A DNA stretch of 64,000 nucleotides. It comes from Sambucus nigra (Eukaryota; Streptophyta; Magnoliopsida; Dipsacales; Adoxaceae). The notes under the pieces are model-generated. The model did no database searches and had not been told where the DNA came from. It was given only the letters and a program-made list of their open reading frames with translations. Below are positions 46,134 through 58,784 of this stretch, piece after piece. How positions within the stretch are numbered: position 1 is the first letter of the stretch; every line of letters starts with the position of its first letter. The translations under genes were made by a program, and so were the position numbers. The DNA is taken from NCBI GenBank assembly GCA_949130495.1, contig OX422210.1:635318585-635382584 (forward strand), read 5' to 3'.

Positions 46134-49100
46134 TATGACACCCCGCTTATTAAAATAAGAGGTGGCCAGCTCGATACTCCAATAATATATGAGAATCATA
46201 GATGTTCCATTCTTAGCATCACTGTCGTGAAAATAATAATACGAGATAACCACCAATTATTTTAAAAAATGGATGTCAAATTTATTTGTAAGTTTAAATA
46301 AAACCACTTAGACAATCCAATTTGAAAAGAAGGTGGATACAAGTAAATACAGATAATAGTTTAACAATCATTCACAAAATAATAACCGAATAAGTTGTCG
46401 GTTAACAGACCAATACAACGGTTACACCAAGTATTACAAATAAATATCACAGTATATAAGCAAGTACAAAACTTGGGCAACACGCCTGAATGTTCAGTAT
46501 GATCATAACTAGAGAATAAAAAAGATGGATGCGTCTATAACAAAATTCCTATATCATCCGTAAAAATATTGTAGCTCCCTGACACTGAGAAGGAAAATTT
46601 AACACTGGCATCCTTGCGGCAGAGCACCTAGGCATAAATGGGATCCAAACAAAACAAAGAAAAATAAATGGGTCAGGGCCCGGTTTGATATTATATACGA
46701 GTGAATAAAATGCATAACAATTATGAGTGTTAAACATCATAAACAGGTTGGATTCTCTCTTCAATATAAGAATCATCCTCACCTCTCATCTAAATGCACA
46801 TCCTAGCATCACACTAGATCATTATAAATTAAACTACCAGTTTAATTAAGAGAAATAGCTAAATTCCATTAATCATGCTTAAATTACAAATTCATGAAAT
46901 ATTACTTCACAAGTCCATTTACCATTTGGGAAATTTATGCCACAAAGTTGATTTATAAAAAGCTTTAGCCATTTATAAAATGCCACTTTCGTGAGAATAG
47001 TTATAGTCACAATATAACAATTCTAAGACCATCCTTCCGGGAGTCACCCCACTGGATGCGCCCCTAAATGTTATCATCTTCCAGTGCCTATAACCAAGAC
47101 CACCTGGTCACCCTAAATCGCGTCGCGTGGGAAGCGGCCATATACCTTTGACAGTGAGTCATAACCATACCCGGAATTACCTCACTTCGAATAAAACAAC
47201 AACACAATGTAACCACCGGTCCTATGGCCGAGGACTATATTCTCCCTGCATTCACTAGCCAAAAGACATCACCTCATGCGCGTAACTTCCCTTATGATAG
47301 CATTTAGAGAGGTATGTATATGCATGCCATGATTCACAAGATATGTCAATTTAAAATATCCACTTTTTAAATTCACAAAATTATCCGTGCTTAACCAGTA
47401 TATGCCAATATAAAATGTACGTTTCTTATTCACGAAGTCATGTGTTTTTAACAACATAGGCTAGAAAGTATAATTATCCTCATACTAGTCTCCAGGAGTT
47501 CAAAACAATACTATAGGCTACCAAGGGTAATTTTCCTTATACTAGTCTCCAAGAGTTCAAAACAATACTATCCAACTTTCCCTAAGTCCTAGGATAGCTT
47601 CCTAGATAAAAACGATGCTAACTTCTAGTGAGTAACCCCCGAAATAAGCCCAAATATCCCCATAATAATCTAGGGTATTAATCCCCCTAATATAGACCCA
47701 TAATACTCTTTATTACTTAATAATAGAAGGTTCCTATGCCTTAAACCTAAAAGAAAAGTACTAGAAACCAAGATAGAAAACTATCCGAAAACAGCAGGGT
47801 TTCCGAATCGATTCGCCAAGGGCCAAATCGATTCGCCCCTGATAGTGAATCGATTCGCCCAAAAAGAGAATTAATTCGATTGAGAAAAACCAATCTTCTA
47901 TCTTAGCCCGAATCAATTCGGCCTTAACCCGAATCGATTATATTCCTCAGACCTGTAGCCATTATTAGAGAATCACTTCACTGAGGAGGGCTAATTGATT
48001 CGCCCTGGTCGAGTTTCCTAGTTGGGGCTACAGGTTGTTATGAACCCTAAATCCCCAAAATCCATTTATTCCAACAAATCCCAACATCATCAACTAATAA
48101 TTTAACCAAATCATTCCTACACAATAACTAACTAATAAATCCAACCCAAATCATATCTAAATCAATATTTAAGGGTTTAAACACCAAAAATCATCAAAAC
48201 CCATAAATGATTTAAATCTCCAAAAACACAACTATCAATACAAATTATCCACACAAAATCATATATTTGCAAGTTAGAAACTTGCCTCAAGATTGTAGTC
48301 TCGGATTCTCTTCCGGTAGCAACGATTCCAAGCTCAAATCTTTAATTCTCTCTATTTCTCTCCTCTTTCTCTCAAGCTCTCTCTTCTCTCTAAATCTCTC
48401 TAGGTTTAGAAATATAAATTGGGAAATAAAATGCTCTTGGAAGACCTAAATACCCAATTACATTAATTATTGAATTTAAATGCTACTACACAATTAAAAT
48501 GACTCGTAACCACATAATTAAGTTATAACCGATCAAAAGTAACCGGATTTGTTGGAAGAAATCAATTAGCTGAGGAGGGAAAATTGATTCGCCCTGGTCG
48601 AGTTGCCCAGTTAGGGCTACGGGTTATTATGAACCCTAAATCCCTCAAATCCATTTCTTCCAACAAATCCCAACATCATCAACTAATAATTTAACCAAAT
48701 CATTCCTACACAATAACTAACTAATAAATCCAACCCAAATCATATCTAAATCAATATTTAAGGGTTTAAACACCAAAAATCATCAAACCCCATAAATGGT
48801 TTAAATCTCCAAAAATACAACTATCAATACAAATTATCCACACTAAATCATAGATTTGCAAGTTAGAAACTTGCCTCAAGATTGTAGTCTCGGATTCTCT
48901 TCCGGTAGCAACGATTCCAAGCTCTTGGAAGACTTAAATGCCCAATTACATTAAGTCTAGCATTTAAATGCTACTACACAATTAAAATGACTCGTAACCA
49001 CAAAATTAAGTTATAACCGGTCAAAAGTACCCGGAACCCAAAAATACAACTTGGTACTTATTTTGACTATCTCAACCATTTTCGGACTAACCGTACCCTC

Positions 49101-49382
49101 TAAATTAGCATCCAAAATATCGTACAATATTTTATTTTCCCACGTCATTTTAACTCTTTAATAGCAACCCGATTGGAATACAAGTCATAGCCGTCGCTTA
49201 AAGCACAATGACGTAATAAAAATAAGACGATGCTATTTACATTCACATAACCATATATAGACAAAACTCGGTAAATATTATCTCTCAAATCACTTAATAT
49301 AATATTCAATTCAACTTCCTTTATTTTATAAAATTAACCTACCGGGTAATTTAATATAAAATAATCACTCAAAAGTAAGGGG
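46134..49382 (-). repeat. 3' LTR of E3, with internal duplication and lost terminus
   Basis: It starts TATGACACCCC (TGTGACACCCC in the partner). A segment from CTGAGGAGGG (47981) is repeated at 48570, offset 589 bp, and is absent in duplicate from the partner, explaining the greater length. At the right end AAGTAAGGGG runs directly into TATTTTTGCCCTC, so the LTR terminus and polypurine tract are missing. Confidence 0.85.
47814..48006 (-). repeat. Decayed CGAATCGATTCG array (E3 3' LTR)
   Basis: One intact palindrome at 47814, then variants such as CAAATCGATTCG and TGAATCGATTCG at about 20-22 bp steps and CGAATCAATTCG further on. Confidence 0.8.
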
Positions 49383-49833
49383 TATTTTTGCCCTCAAAAT
49401 TTAAGCAGACTTTATAAAAAGAGGTGTGGGTACTTCTCTCAAATATCGTCCTCTCGTTCCCAAGTAAATTCCTCGGCATTGTGGTGTCTTGGACCAAGAG
49501 TACCACTTTCGATCTTAATATACGCTCTCCGTGGTCTAGAATCGCATCCGATTGTTCCTCATGTAAAATATCAGGTTGTAACTCGATATCATCCAATGGA
49601 ATATGCCAATGGTCTCCCTCGCACCATTTATACTTCTTCAAAGATAAAACATGGAACACAACATGAATTTTTTTTAGGCGTTCCGATAAGGCAAGTTGAT
49701 ATGTTATGGGGCCTACCCTTGTAATAATGGGAAAAAGGCCTACATAGCACGGCGTAAGTTTGTCTTTCTTTTCGAATCGCATTACACCCTTCATCGGGGA
49801 TACTCGCACTAAAATTTGGTCCCCCGCTTCCAA
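49383..49833 (-). pseudogene. E3 integrase C-terminus and chromodomain
   Basis: The 154-codon frame contains LTPCYVGLFPIITRVGPITY, VVFHVLSLKKY and then QPDILHEEQSDAILDHGERI, the arrangement seen at the end of plant chromovirus integrases. Here the end is frameshifted or altered (after VVLLVQD). It ends at the truncated 3' LTR. Confidence 0.78.
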
Positions 49834-50870
49834 TTCTATATGCCTTCTATTTGCGTCGGCATAGCTTGTCTAACGGTCTTGTGAAATTCGTTCACGATTT
49901 TGAATAAGCTCAATCTTCGAAGAGGGGTCTTGGATCATTTCAGGTCCAAAATTTTATTGTCTCCTACTTCCAACCAGCAAGAAAGTGATCTACACAGTCG
50001 GCCATACAATGCCTCATACGATGTCATACTCATTGTGAATTGGTACAAATTATTGTATGCAAATTCGACCAAAGGAAGGTATTGTTCCCATCCTCCTTTA
50101 GAGTCAAGTACGCACATCTAAAGCATGTCCTCCAACATTTGGTTAGCTCTCTCCGTTTGTAGGTGGTAGGAGGTACTCAACTTTAATTCGATCCTGGAAA
50201 CTTCATCAGAAATGGGATACAAAAATCTTATCTCGGTTCGACATTATATTAATAGGCACCCCATAAAGTTTCACAAACTCTGCAATAAAGAGCCGGGCGC
50301 AACGTGCCGTATAATAATCCGTCCATACTGGTAGAAAGTGTGGCGATTTGGTTAAACGATCGATAATTAACCAAATAGAATCATGACCGTTTTGCGACGT
50401 CGACAATCCAGTGATAAAATCCATGGATATACTCTCCCATTTCCACACCGATATATCTAATGGTTGCAATAATCCAGTCGGTCGTTGGTGGTCCACCTTC
50501 ACCAATTGACAGGTGACGCATTGGAGACAAACTCAGAAATGTTCCTTTCCGTACCCACCCACCAATACTGATGACGCATCTCTTAGTACATTTCGTCCCC
50601 ACCTAGGTGTACTATAAATCCTAAACCATGAAATTCTATCATGACAGTACGTCTCAAGTCTCCCTCATTCAGGACTATAATTCTTTCATGGAAACATAAC
50701 CCACCCTCAGAACTAATAGAGTAGGACTCCGCCCCCTCTGTTAATAATCGGCGTACCCAGTTTTGACAATCCTTGTCCCCTCCTTGCGCTTCTATGACTC
50801 GCATCACAATAGCAGGCGTAACGGTCAACACTGACATAAACGCTCTTGCTACAGCATTCTCCTAGCTAAG
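49834..50870 (-). pseudogene. E3 integrase core, broken
   Basis: The zinc-binding segment is at about 50480-50660 (HGLGFIVHLGG, then a Cys-x2-Cys in another frame). The core first Asp is in SMDFITGLSTSQ (about 50395-50430), the second in SNRDKIFVSH (about 50206-50235) and the Glu region is near 50135-50170, where a few residues are lost but the Glu appears kept. Then LPLVEFAYNNLYQ and SYEALYGRLCRS (49990-50075). At least three frame changes. Confidence 0.78.
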
Positions 50871-51350
50871 CTATTTCCACTTGGCTTTCCATGCCTTCGC
50901 TAGTTCCCCCATGGGTTTTCTACTCAGCGTATCCACTACCACATTTGCCTTTCTTGGGTGATAATGAATATCGAATTGATAGTCCTTTACGAACTCCAAC
51001 CACCGACGTTGTCGCATATTTAGATATTTTTGTGAGAACAAATATTGTAACGACTTGTGGTCCGTGAAAAGATAGAATTTCTTGCCCAGGAGGTAGTGCC
51101 TCCATATCTGTAAGGCGAACACTACCGCGGTGAGCTATAAGTCATGCGTGGGATAGTTCTTCTCATGAGGCTTAAGCTTGCAAGATGCATACGCAATTTC
51201 CCCATGCTCCTGTAGTAACACACCTCCCAATCCTTATAAAGGTGCATCCGTAAAGACCAAAGAGTCCACTCCCAATCTTGGCAACGCGAGTACAGGAGAA
51301 GAAGTCAACTTTTTCTTCAGCTCATCGAAAGCTAGGTCACAGACGTAACA
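50871..51350 (-). pseudogene. E3 RNase H domain
   Basis: From high to low coordinate: FDELKKKLTSSPVLALPR (about 51285-51335), LVFTDAPL, a stop, [17 protein letters not shown], then the 83-codon frame with [27 protein letters not shown] and [14 protein letters not shown]. This is the typical Ty3 RNase H with its catalytic Asp contexts. The RT that should precede it is absent. Confidence 0.8.
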
Positions 51351-53846
51351 CTCTCTCTAAAGATGGGCCTCACATTATTTTTGGCCTGGTGTCCCGAGTT
51401 ACTCGAGATTCCATTCTTCTTATTCCTGGAAACCCAATCCTTCTTAAATTTACCCCACCAATCTTCTCGTGGTTAACTCACTACAGTCTTCCTAAAATAG
51501 CGCCACATGCCCCACTGGCCTTACTTCCTAATAACACTACAGTCGATGTATTTCCTACACATGTAAAATGAGTATTATACTAACTATATCCCTAGTGCCC
51601 AAGACCTTTCTCAAATTCTGACATTCACTCGATTTCATGCGTGGGACGTCTCACAAAGCGAAATCCAAATAAGGAACCCTTCCGTTAAACTACTACCTCG
51701 CATCATCGGTCATCAAGATATAACGGCCTAAGGCACACAATCAGGACCACTAAAAATCCTATCTCGTAACCCTACTAACACGCTTCTACCTCTATGTCCT
51801 TCCGTTTTGGCGAAATGGAAAGTCTAACTAATCAGGGCGCCTACTCTCTGCAAAGTGTTATTAACCTCCTACCCAAAATATATTTCTTTTAAATTTGCCT
51901 TCTATTCAAGGCCTGGCTATAAGCCTCAACCCAACTTCCTTTACCTTGCCTCGCCCACATATTTGCGGTGAGAGAAACATTTTGAGTGCTTTTGCACTGC
52001 ACATATACTTTTTATTGGCCCTTAATCAATCACGTGACTCTCGGCTAATTTCACCAAAACCAACATCCTAGCATAAAGTAACATCTCTCCACTCCCAACG
52101 TCGTTAAGGTTCATGCATGGAGTGTCTCGCAAGCGAAATCCAAACAAGGAACCCCTCTAATACACTACTACTTAACTTTGTTGATCGTGGAGATATGTCA
52201 GCATAAAACATGTAAAATAATCATTCCAGCATACCTTAGACCATATCTATAAGGTCTCGACCCGTATCCAGGTGAGATATTGTAGAACAACTAGTTTCAC
52301 TCTGGAACCGCAGATACAATAGCCTTGCAATCATTAGCCTGCTATCGCTCCAATCAATCAAAAATATTTTATACTCGTATAACACAAACAAAATGAGTAG
52401 TACAAACCAGATATAATTTTAAAATATTAACACCAGATTTTACAGCGAATGAAGGAAAATTGAACCTCACTATCGCGGAAAACATATAGATATACCCTCT
52501 ATAATATTACCGATACTGTCACAAAGCTCGAATTACACTCCTAAATCTAGGGTTAATAAAATACTGTGACTCAATCCTGCCACACAGAACCTCCCTCGTC
52601 CGAGGTGGAACTCATAATAACATTCTTGCCAATTACCCTGGTTGCTCCATATAGTTACCAGATACAGTACACTTGTCCTAACTGAACCAAAAATTACTTT
52701 AATCAGTGCCCCATCTAGGCACCATATTCTTGTCGTTTAACTCCTACCGAGCAAAATCAAAGCATGTGGTTCTACGTTCCACATCATAATCATTCCCCAT
52801 CTCTGGCCACCCAGAACATGTTAAGGTTTTCAGTATCTCAGACTCTATAGCCTTGATCCTAAAAATCACCCTCGTAGTTCCCTCAACTCCCCCAACAAAA
52901 TAAAACATGCTACCGGCCTCAACTGCCTTATTTCAGTGAATTCCCCGAGTGGATATCCACCAAATGGGGTTCCACGAACACGACTTCTCCATAAGTGTTA
53001 GTAACACTTACTAGTGAGCCTATCATTCCAATGAAGGAATCTTTCTTCATTTTACCTACCTTACTTCGGTTCAAGGTTGCCTTAACCATATAACTCTTTA
53101 TTCACTGTCGACCTCTGATCGATCCTCATGTGAATACTTGAGAAGAACTATTCTCTTCATTTCTGAAAAATCAAAGGAAATCGTTGATAAAACCATCCAT
53201 AAGATTCCTCTACGAGCAAAACATCCTGCTCCCCCAAATATGGTGACTACAGTTCCTACCATTTTGACATTTCTCCAACGGGTGAATAAAATTTCCTCAT
53301 ATTTTCACATCTGGACATTCCTATACCCCGCTCTAAGCCAAAGCTTCTGAACCCTATACTTCCACTAAATGAAGCTACACTGCCTCCGCATGACTTAACT
53401 TCAACGTATGGTCCTTATCAAGGACCTTTCAAACTTTTTCCTAATTTAACTTCATTGGGTGATTCAAGTTTAGTACCACTCTCTACTATAGCGATACTTG
53501 GGTAGATATAGCTATTGTACTTTAGTAGTCGTTGTACCAATCCACGAAAATGCCATGAAGGGAGTGACCTCCACTGCGGTCCTCATCCCTGACTTTACCT
53601 TACATTTCGAACTAAGCCCCGCCTCCTGCTGCCCTCATAACGGCCTTCCCAGGTCTCCCTTCATCAATCAGCACACGAATCTCGAACGAGCGCACAAAAG
53701 ATTTACTAAAATATTACATTATAGCAAGAGAACGAAATCTCACAAGAGGAATCAACAATCCTAATCCTAAGGCTCTATGTCAAATCAAAAGCAACGCTGA
53801 CAGCGTAGTACGTCCGCAAAGATTCCTAAGGACACTACAACCTGAT
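51351..53846 (-). other. E3 interior between primer site and RNase H: non-coding
   Basis: No gag, protease or RT is readable in any frame. It contains two hairpin motifs, collinear with the E2 interior. It probably reflects an old replacement or decay of gag-pro-RT shared with E2. Confidence 0.55.
51638..52170 (-). repeat. Hairpin motif, two copies (E3 interior)
   Basis: Cores at 51660 and 52135, 475 bp apart (about 497 in E2). The first keeps the stem through a G-T wobble; the second has a shortened loop (TTTCG-CTTG-CGAGA). Confidence 0.8.
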
Positions 53847-53858
53847 GCTCTGATACCA
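53847..53858 (-). promoter_or_regulatory. Primer-binding site of E3 (initiator Met tRNA)
   Basis: The plus strand GCTCTGATACCA lies near the TGTGACACCCC end of the LTR. Confidence 0.88.
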
Positions 53859-53870
53859 TCTGTGACACCC

Positions 53871-56561
53871 CGTTTATTAAAATAAGAGGTGTCCAGCTCG
53901 ATACTCCAATAATATACGAGAATCATAGATGGTCCATTCTTAGCATCACTGTCGTGAAAATAATAATACGAGATAACCACCAATTATTTTAAAAAACGGA
54001 TGTCAAATTTATTTGTAAGTTTAAATAAAACCACTTAGACAATCCAATTTGAAAAAAAGGTGGATACAAGTAAATACAGATAATAGTTTAACAATCATTC
54101 ACAAAATAATAATCGAATAAGCTGTCAGTTAACAGACCAATACAACGGTTACACCAAGTATTACAAATAAATATCACAGTATATAAGCAAGTACAAAACT
54201 TGGGCAACACGCCCGAATGTTCAGTATGATCATAACTAGAGTATACAAAAGATGGATGCGTCTATAACAAAAATCCTATATCATCCGCAAAAATGTTGTA
54301 GCTCCCTGACACTGAGAAGGAGAATTTAACACTGGCATCCTTGCGGCGGAGCACCTGAGCATAAATGGGATCCAAACAAAACAAAGAAAAATAAACGGGT
54401 CAGGGCCTGGTTTGATATTATATACGTGTGAATAAAATGAATAACAATTATGAGTGCTAAACATCATAAACAGGTTGGATTCGCTCTTCAATATAAGAAT
54501 CATCCTCACCTCTCATTTAAATGCACATCCTAGCATCACACTAGATCATTATAAATTAAACTACCAGTTTAATTAAGAGAAATAGCTAAATTCCATTAAT
54601 CATGCTTAAATTACAAATTCATGAAATATTACTTCACAAGTCCGTTTACCATTTGGGAAATTTATGCCACAAAGTTGATTTATAAAAAGCTTTAGCCATT
54701 TATAAAATACCACTTTCGTGAGAATAGTTATAGTCACAATATAACAATTCTAAGACCATCCTTCCAGGAGTCACCCCACTGGATGCTCCCCTAAATGCTA
54801 TCATCTTCCAGTGCCTATAACCAAGACCACCTGGGCACCCTAAATCGCGTCGCGTGGGAAGCGGCCATATACCTTTGACAGTGAGTCATAACCATACCTG
54901 GAATTACCTCACTTCGAATAAAACAACAACACAATGTAACCACCGGTCCTATGGCCGAGGACTATATTCTCCCTGCATTCACTAGCCAAAAGACATCACC
55001 TCAGGCGCGTAACTTCCCTTATGATAACATTTAGAGAGGTATGTATATGCATGCCATGATTCACAAGATATGTCAATTTAAAATATCCACTTTTTAAATT
55101 CACAAAATTATCCGTGCTTAACCAGTATATGCCAATATAAAATGTACGTTTCTTATTCACGAAGTCATGTGTTTTTAACAACATAGGCTACAAAGTATAA
55201 TTATCCTCATACTAGTCTCCAGGAGTTCAAAACAATACTATAGGCTACCAAGGGTAATTTTCCTTATACTAGTCTCCAAGAGTTCAAAACAATACTATCC
55301 AACTTTCCCTAAGTCGTAGAATAGCTTCCTAGATAAAAACGATGCTAACTTCTAGTGAGTAACCCCTGAAATAAGCCCAAATATCCCCATAATAATCTAG
55401 GGTATTAATCCCCCTAATATAGACCCCTAATACTCTTTATTACTTAATAATAGAAGGTTCCTATGCCTTAAACCTAAAAGAAAAGTACTAGAAACCAAGA
55501 TAGAAAACTATCCGAAAACAGCAGGGTTTTCGAATCGATTCGCCAAGGGCCGAATCGATTCGCCCCTGATAGCGAATCGATTCGCCCAAAAAGAGAATTA
55601 ATTCGATTGAGAAAAACAAATCTTATGTCTTAGCCCGAATCAATTCGGCCTTAACCCGAATCGATTATATTCCTCAGACCTGTAGCCATTATTAGAGAAT
55701 CGATTCACTGAGGAGGGCTAATTGATTCGCCCTGGTCGAGTTGCCTAGTTGGGGCTACAGGTTGTTATGAACCCTAAATCCCCCAAATCCATTTCTTCCA
55801 ACAAATCCCAACATCATCAACTAATAATTTAACCATATCATTCCTACACAATAACTAACTAATAAATCCAACCCAAATCATATCTAAATCAATATTTAAG
55901 GGTTTAAACACCAAAAATCATCAAAACCCATAAATGGTTTAAATCTCCAAAAACACTACTATCAATACAAATTATCCACACTAAATCATACATTTCCAAG
56001 TTAAAAAATTGCCTCAAGATTGCCTCAAGTTAAAAAAATTCTCTCTATTTCTCTTCTCTTTCTCCCAAGCTCTCTCTTCTCTCTAACTCTATCTAGGTTT
56101 AGAAATATAAAATGAGAAATAAAATGATCTTGGAAGACTTAAATGCCCAATTACATTAATTCTAGAATTTAAATGCTACTACATAATTAAAATGACTCGT
56201 AACCACATAATTAAGTTATAAACGGTCAAAAGTACCCGAAACCCAAAAATACAACTTGGTACTTATTTTGACTATCTCAAACATTTTCGGAGTAACCATA
56301 CCCTCTAAATTGGCACCCGGAATATCGTACAATATTTCATTTCCCCACATCATTTTAACTCTTTAATAGTAACCCGATTGGAATAAAAGTCATAACCATG
56401 GCTTAAAGCACAACGACGTAATAAAAATAATATGATGTTATTTACATTCACATAACAGTAAATAGACAAAACTCGATAAATATTATCTTTCAAATCACTT
56501 AAAATAATATTCACTAGGCAATTTAATATAAAATAATCACTCAAAAGTAAGGGGTTTTACA
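53871..56561 (-). repeat. 5' LTR of E3
   Basis: 2691 bp. It lacks the 589-bp duplication but has a small rearrangement near 55990-56040 where the purine/pyrimidine segment joins. Confidence 0.88.
55531..55735 (-). repeat. CGAATCGATTCG array (E3 5' LTR)
   Basis: Starts at 55531, 55551 and 55573 (20 and 22 bp), then degenerate units continuing at about 21-bp or 41-bp steps. Confidence 0.85.
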
Positions 56562-56566
56562 ATCCA

Positions 56567-58130
56567 GGACCACTAATATTGCATCCAAGGATGCAATAAA
56601 AACTGCGATCCACGGATCCTTTATTTAATGACTCAACATAATTCTTCTCCTTTGTGGCACAACCAACCTCCCTTTCCACCACTATCCACCATCTAAACCA
56701 ACGGCATAAAGAGGTACACTAGTGGCTAAAAAAAATCGGCCATTTTCACCTGACAAAATACATCATTTGTCTTCGCTCGAACCACTATTACAATAATACT
56801 GGGAGTCACAGGGAGAACCCCCATAAACGCATCAGCTAACTTGCTAATCACAAAAATAGAACCCACATCCATTAGCATAAGATAAGGAAAAATTCCATTA
56901 GGTCGTCGGCTTAAATCATCTTCCAACAAATTGGCCTTTTCTGATTAATGTTGAATCGTAAATTGGTAGTCCTTAATAAACTTGAACTACTTTCGATGTC
57001 GCGTGCTCAAACACTTTTGTCTGAACCAATACTGACGACGCTTGAAATATCTAAAAGCATGAACTTATCACTCTACAAATAATGTCTCATACTCACTTCT
57101 AGATGGAGCCAATGACTGTGACCAAAGTCATCTCTCCTTGAGAGTGTCAAAGACATACTGACATTCCTTGTCCAAACAAATTGAATCCCCTTCAGAATCA
57201 ACTCGTCCAACGGTCTCACCAATATATGTAAAAAAATCCTCATATAAACTTTCGATAATACCCGTCATATCCCAAAATTCTACAAACCTCTGTATGTGTC
57301 ATGGGTTGTCCATAATCTAAACGATCAAAACATTTTTTAGATATCCTGATAGTCCCAGCTCCTAAACTACATTGGCCAAAAACTTCACACCTCATTACAA
57401 AACTCACATTTATGGGATTTCGTATAAAAATTGTTCTCGTTCAACATATGAAGTGAGAACCCTCAAATATACAGCCCGCTCCCCCTTGGGTCGCTTATAA
57501 ATCAGGATGTCACCAATGAAGATGATGATAAACCGACCTATATACATCAAGAATGCCTAGTTCATCAAATCCATGAACACGGAGAGTGCATTGGTCAACC
57601 CAAACGACATGATTGTGAACTCGTAAGAACTATTACGATTCAAAAGATAGTCCTTGGTACATCCTCTTCACGTACACTTACTTGGTGGTACACTCAACCC
57701 ACACTAATTTTCGAGAAGATATGAAGCATCATGAAGGTGATCAAATTGTTCATCACTCATTGGTAAAGGATACTTGTTCTTCACTGTCACCTTATTCAAC
57801 TCTAGATAGTCAACACCCAAACATAGTAAATCATCTTGCCTTTCCACAAAAGGACTAGATCTCTACATCATGATTACGCTGATTGAACTCTTTTTATAAG
57901 AGCTTCTTGATTGTATCTCTCAACTCCTTCATTTCCATAGAAGCCATTTGAAATGGTGCCTTGGCAATTGGCGTCGCACCGAAAGCAAATTAAATCCCAA
58001 AAATTTATTTGTCGGGTTATTGGTAGGCTTAGTACCTTTTCAGATACATCCAAAGGAATATCTAACAATCGAATTCGAATCTAGTGAAACGGTGGTCACC
58101 GTTGACATATTTTCATCAATAAAATTTCAA
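56567..58130 (-). pseudogene. E1a protease end, RT and RNase H remnant
   Basis: Minus strand, from high to low: SLPITRQINFWDLICF and ISNGFYGNEGVERY (57874-58030, the RT N-terminus), YEFTIMSFGLTNALSVFMD (about 57570-57625), FIGDILIY (about 57500-57530; first catalytic Asp is Gly), FYTKSHKCEF (about 57405-57435), GYDGYYRKFI (about 57250-57280) and, in RNase H, EKANLLEDDLSRRPNGIFP (about 56890-56945). Stops are frequent. Only about 0.7 kb separates RT from the primer site, so gag is missing. Confidence 0.7.
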
Positions 58131-58772
58131 GTGCGTAACGGTGTCACTCTCTGGCCTAAGCATAGACACAATATACTTCTCCTAACCCGATATTGTAAGA
58201 AGGATAATTTGATCCCTACCATATATATGACCCTATACTTCACATATTCATCTATGCTCAAAATGGCATCTTAAAGGTGGTGACTAAACATAATAAATAA
58301 ATCTTAAAACATAATATATCAATAAAAATATCCAAATCATTTCAAATCTCAAAAGTACGGGTAGATACGTCTAATGGGTTAGTTATCAATAAGACCCATC
58401 ACAAAGTTTAGGAAGTAATACTAATAATACACATAAAATAAAGTGACACGAACGAGTGTGTGGCATCAGTGTCCAACAAATCTCTATCTAAAGTGTCGAA
58501 ACATAAATCCTATCTCACACCGCCAGGACATGTCCCTAAAACTGTCCATAATTGACACGGTCCTGGCCTTGATGGCCCTAATATTGTTGTCCCTAAATTT
58601 TAACATTGGGGAAAATCTAAAATTTCCTATTAAGAAACGTCTTAAGTTTAAAATGTACATCCTATTGTAAATGAAACACATGAGAGTACAAAGAGAGACA
58701 CGTATCAAAGAACCTTGCGCGAAAGTTTAATAGAACCTATAACCCTCGAGGCCTAAGACCATGCTCTGATAC
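58131..58772 (-). other. E1a leader between primer site and RT
   Basis: A 74-codon minus frame (58484-58708) has no recognised domain. It is homologous to 27640-28292. Too short for gag plus protease. Confidence 0.5.
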
Positions 58773-58784
58773 CAACTGTAATAC
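58773..58784 (-). promoter_or_regulatory. Primer-binding site of E1a (initiator Met tRNA)
   Basis: The plus strand GCTCTGATACCA lies two bases from the TGTAATACCCC LTR end. Confidence 0.88.

Larger units (their letters stand above)
46134..56561 (-). mobile_element. E3: Ty3 chromovirus-like element inserted in the E1a interior
   Basis: The target duplication ATCCA is exact (46129-46133, 56562-56566). LTRs are 46134-49382 and 53871-56561, with an initiator-Met primer site at 53847-53858. The interior keeps RNase H, integrase and chromodomain relics but not gag, protease or RT. The polypurine tract and the terminus of the 3' LTR are deleted. It is related to E2 and E5 by LTR sequence and by the palindrome array. 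Older than E2. Confidence 0.9.

Noticed and set aside
51278..51571. 97-codon plus frame
   Set aside because: It overlaps the RNase H relic on the minus strand and shows no domain.
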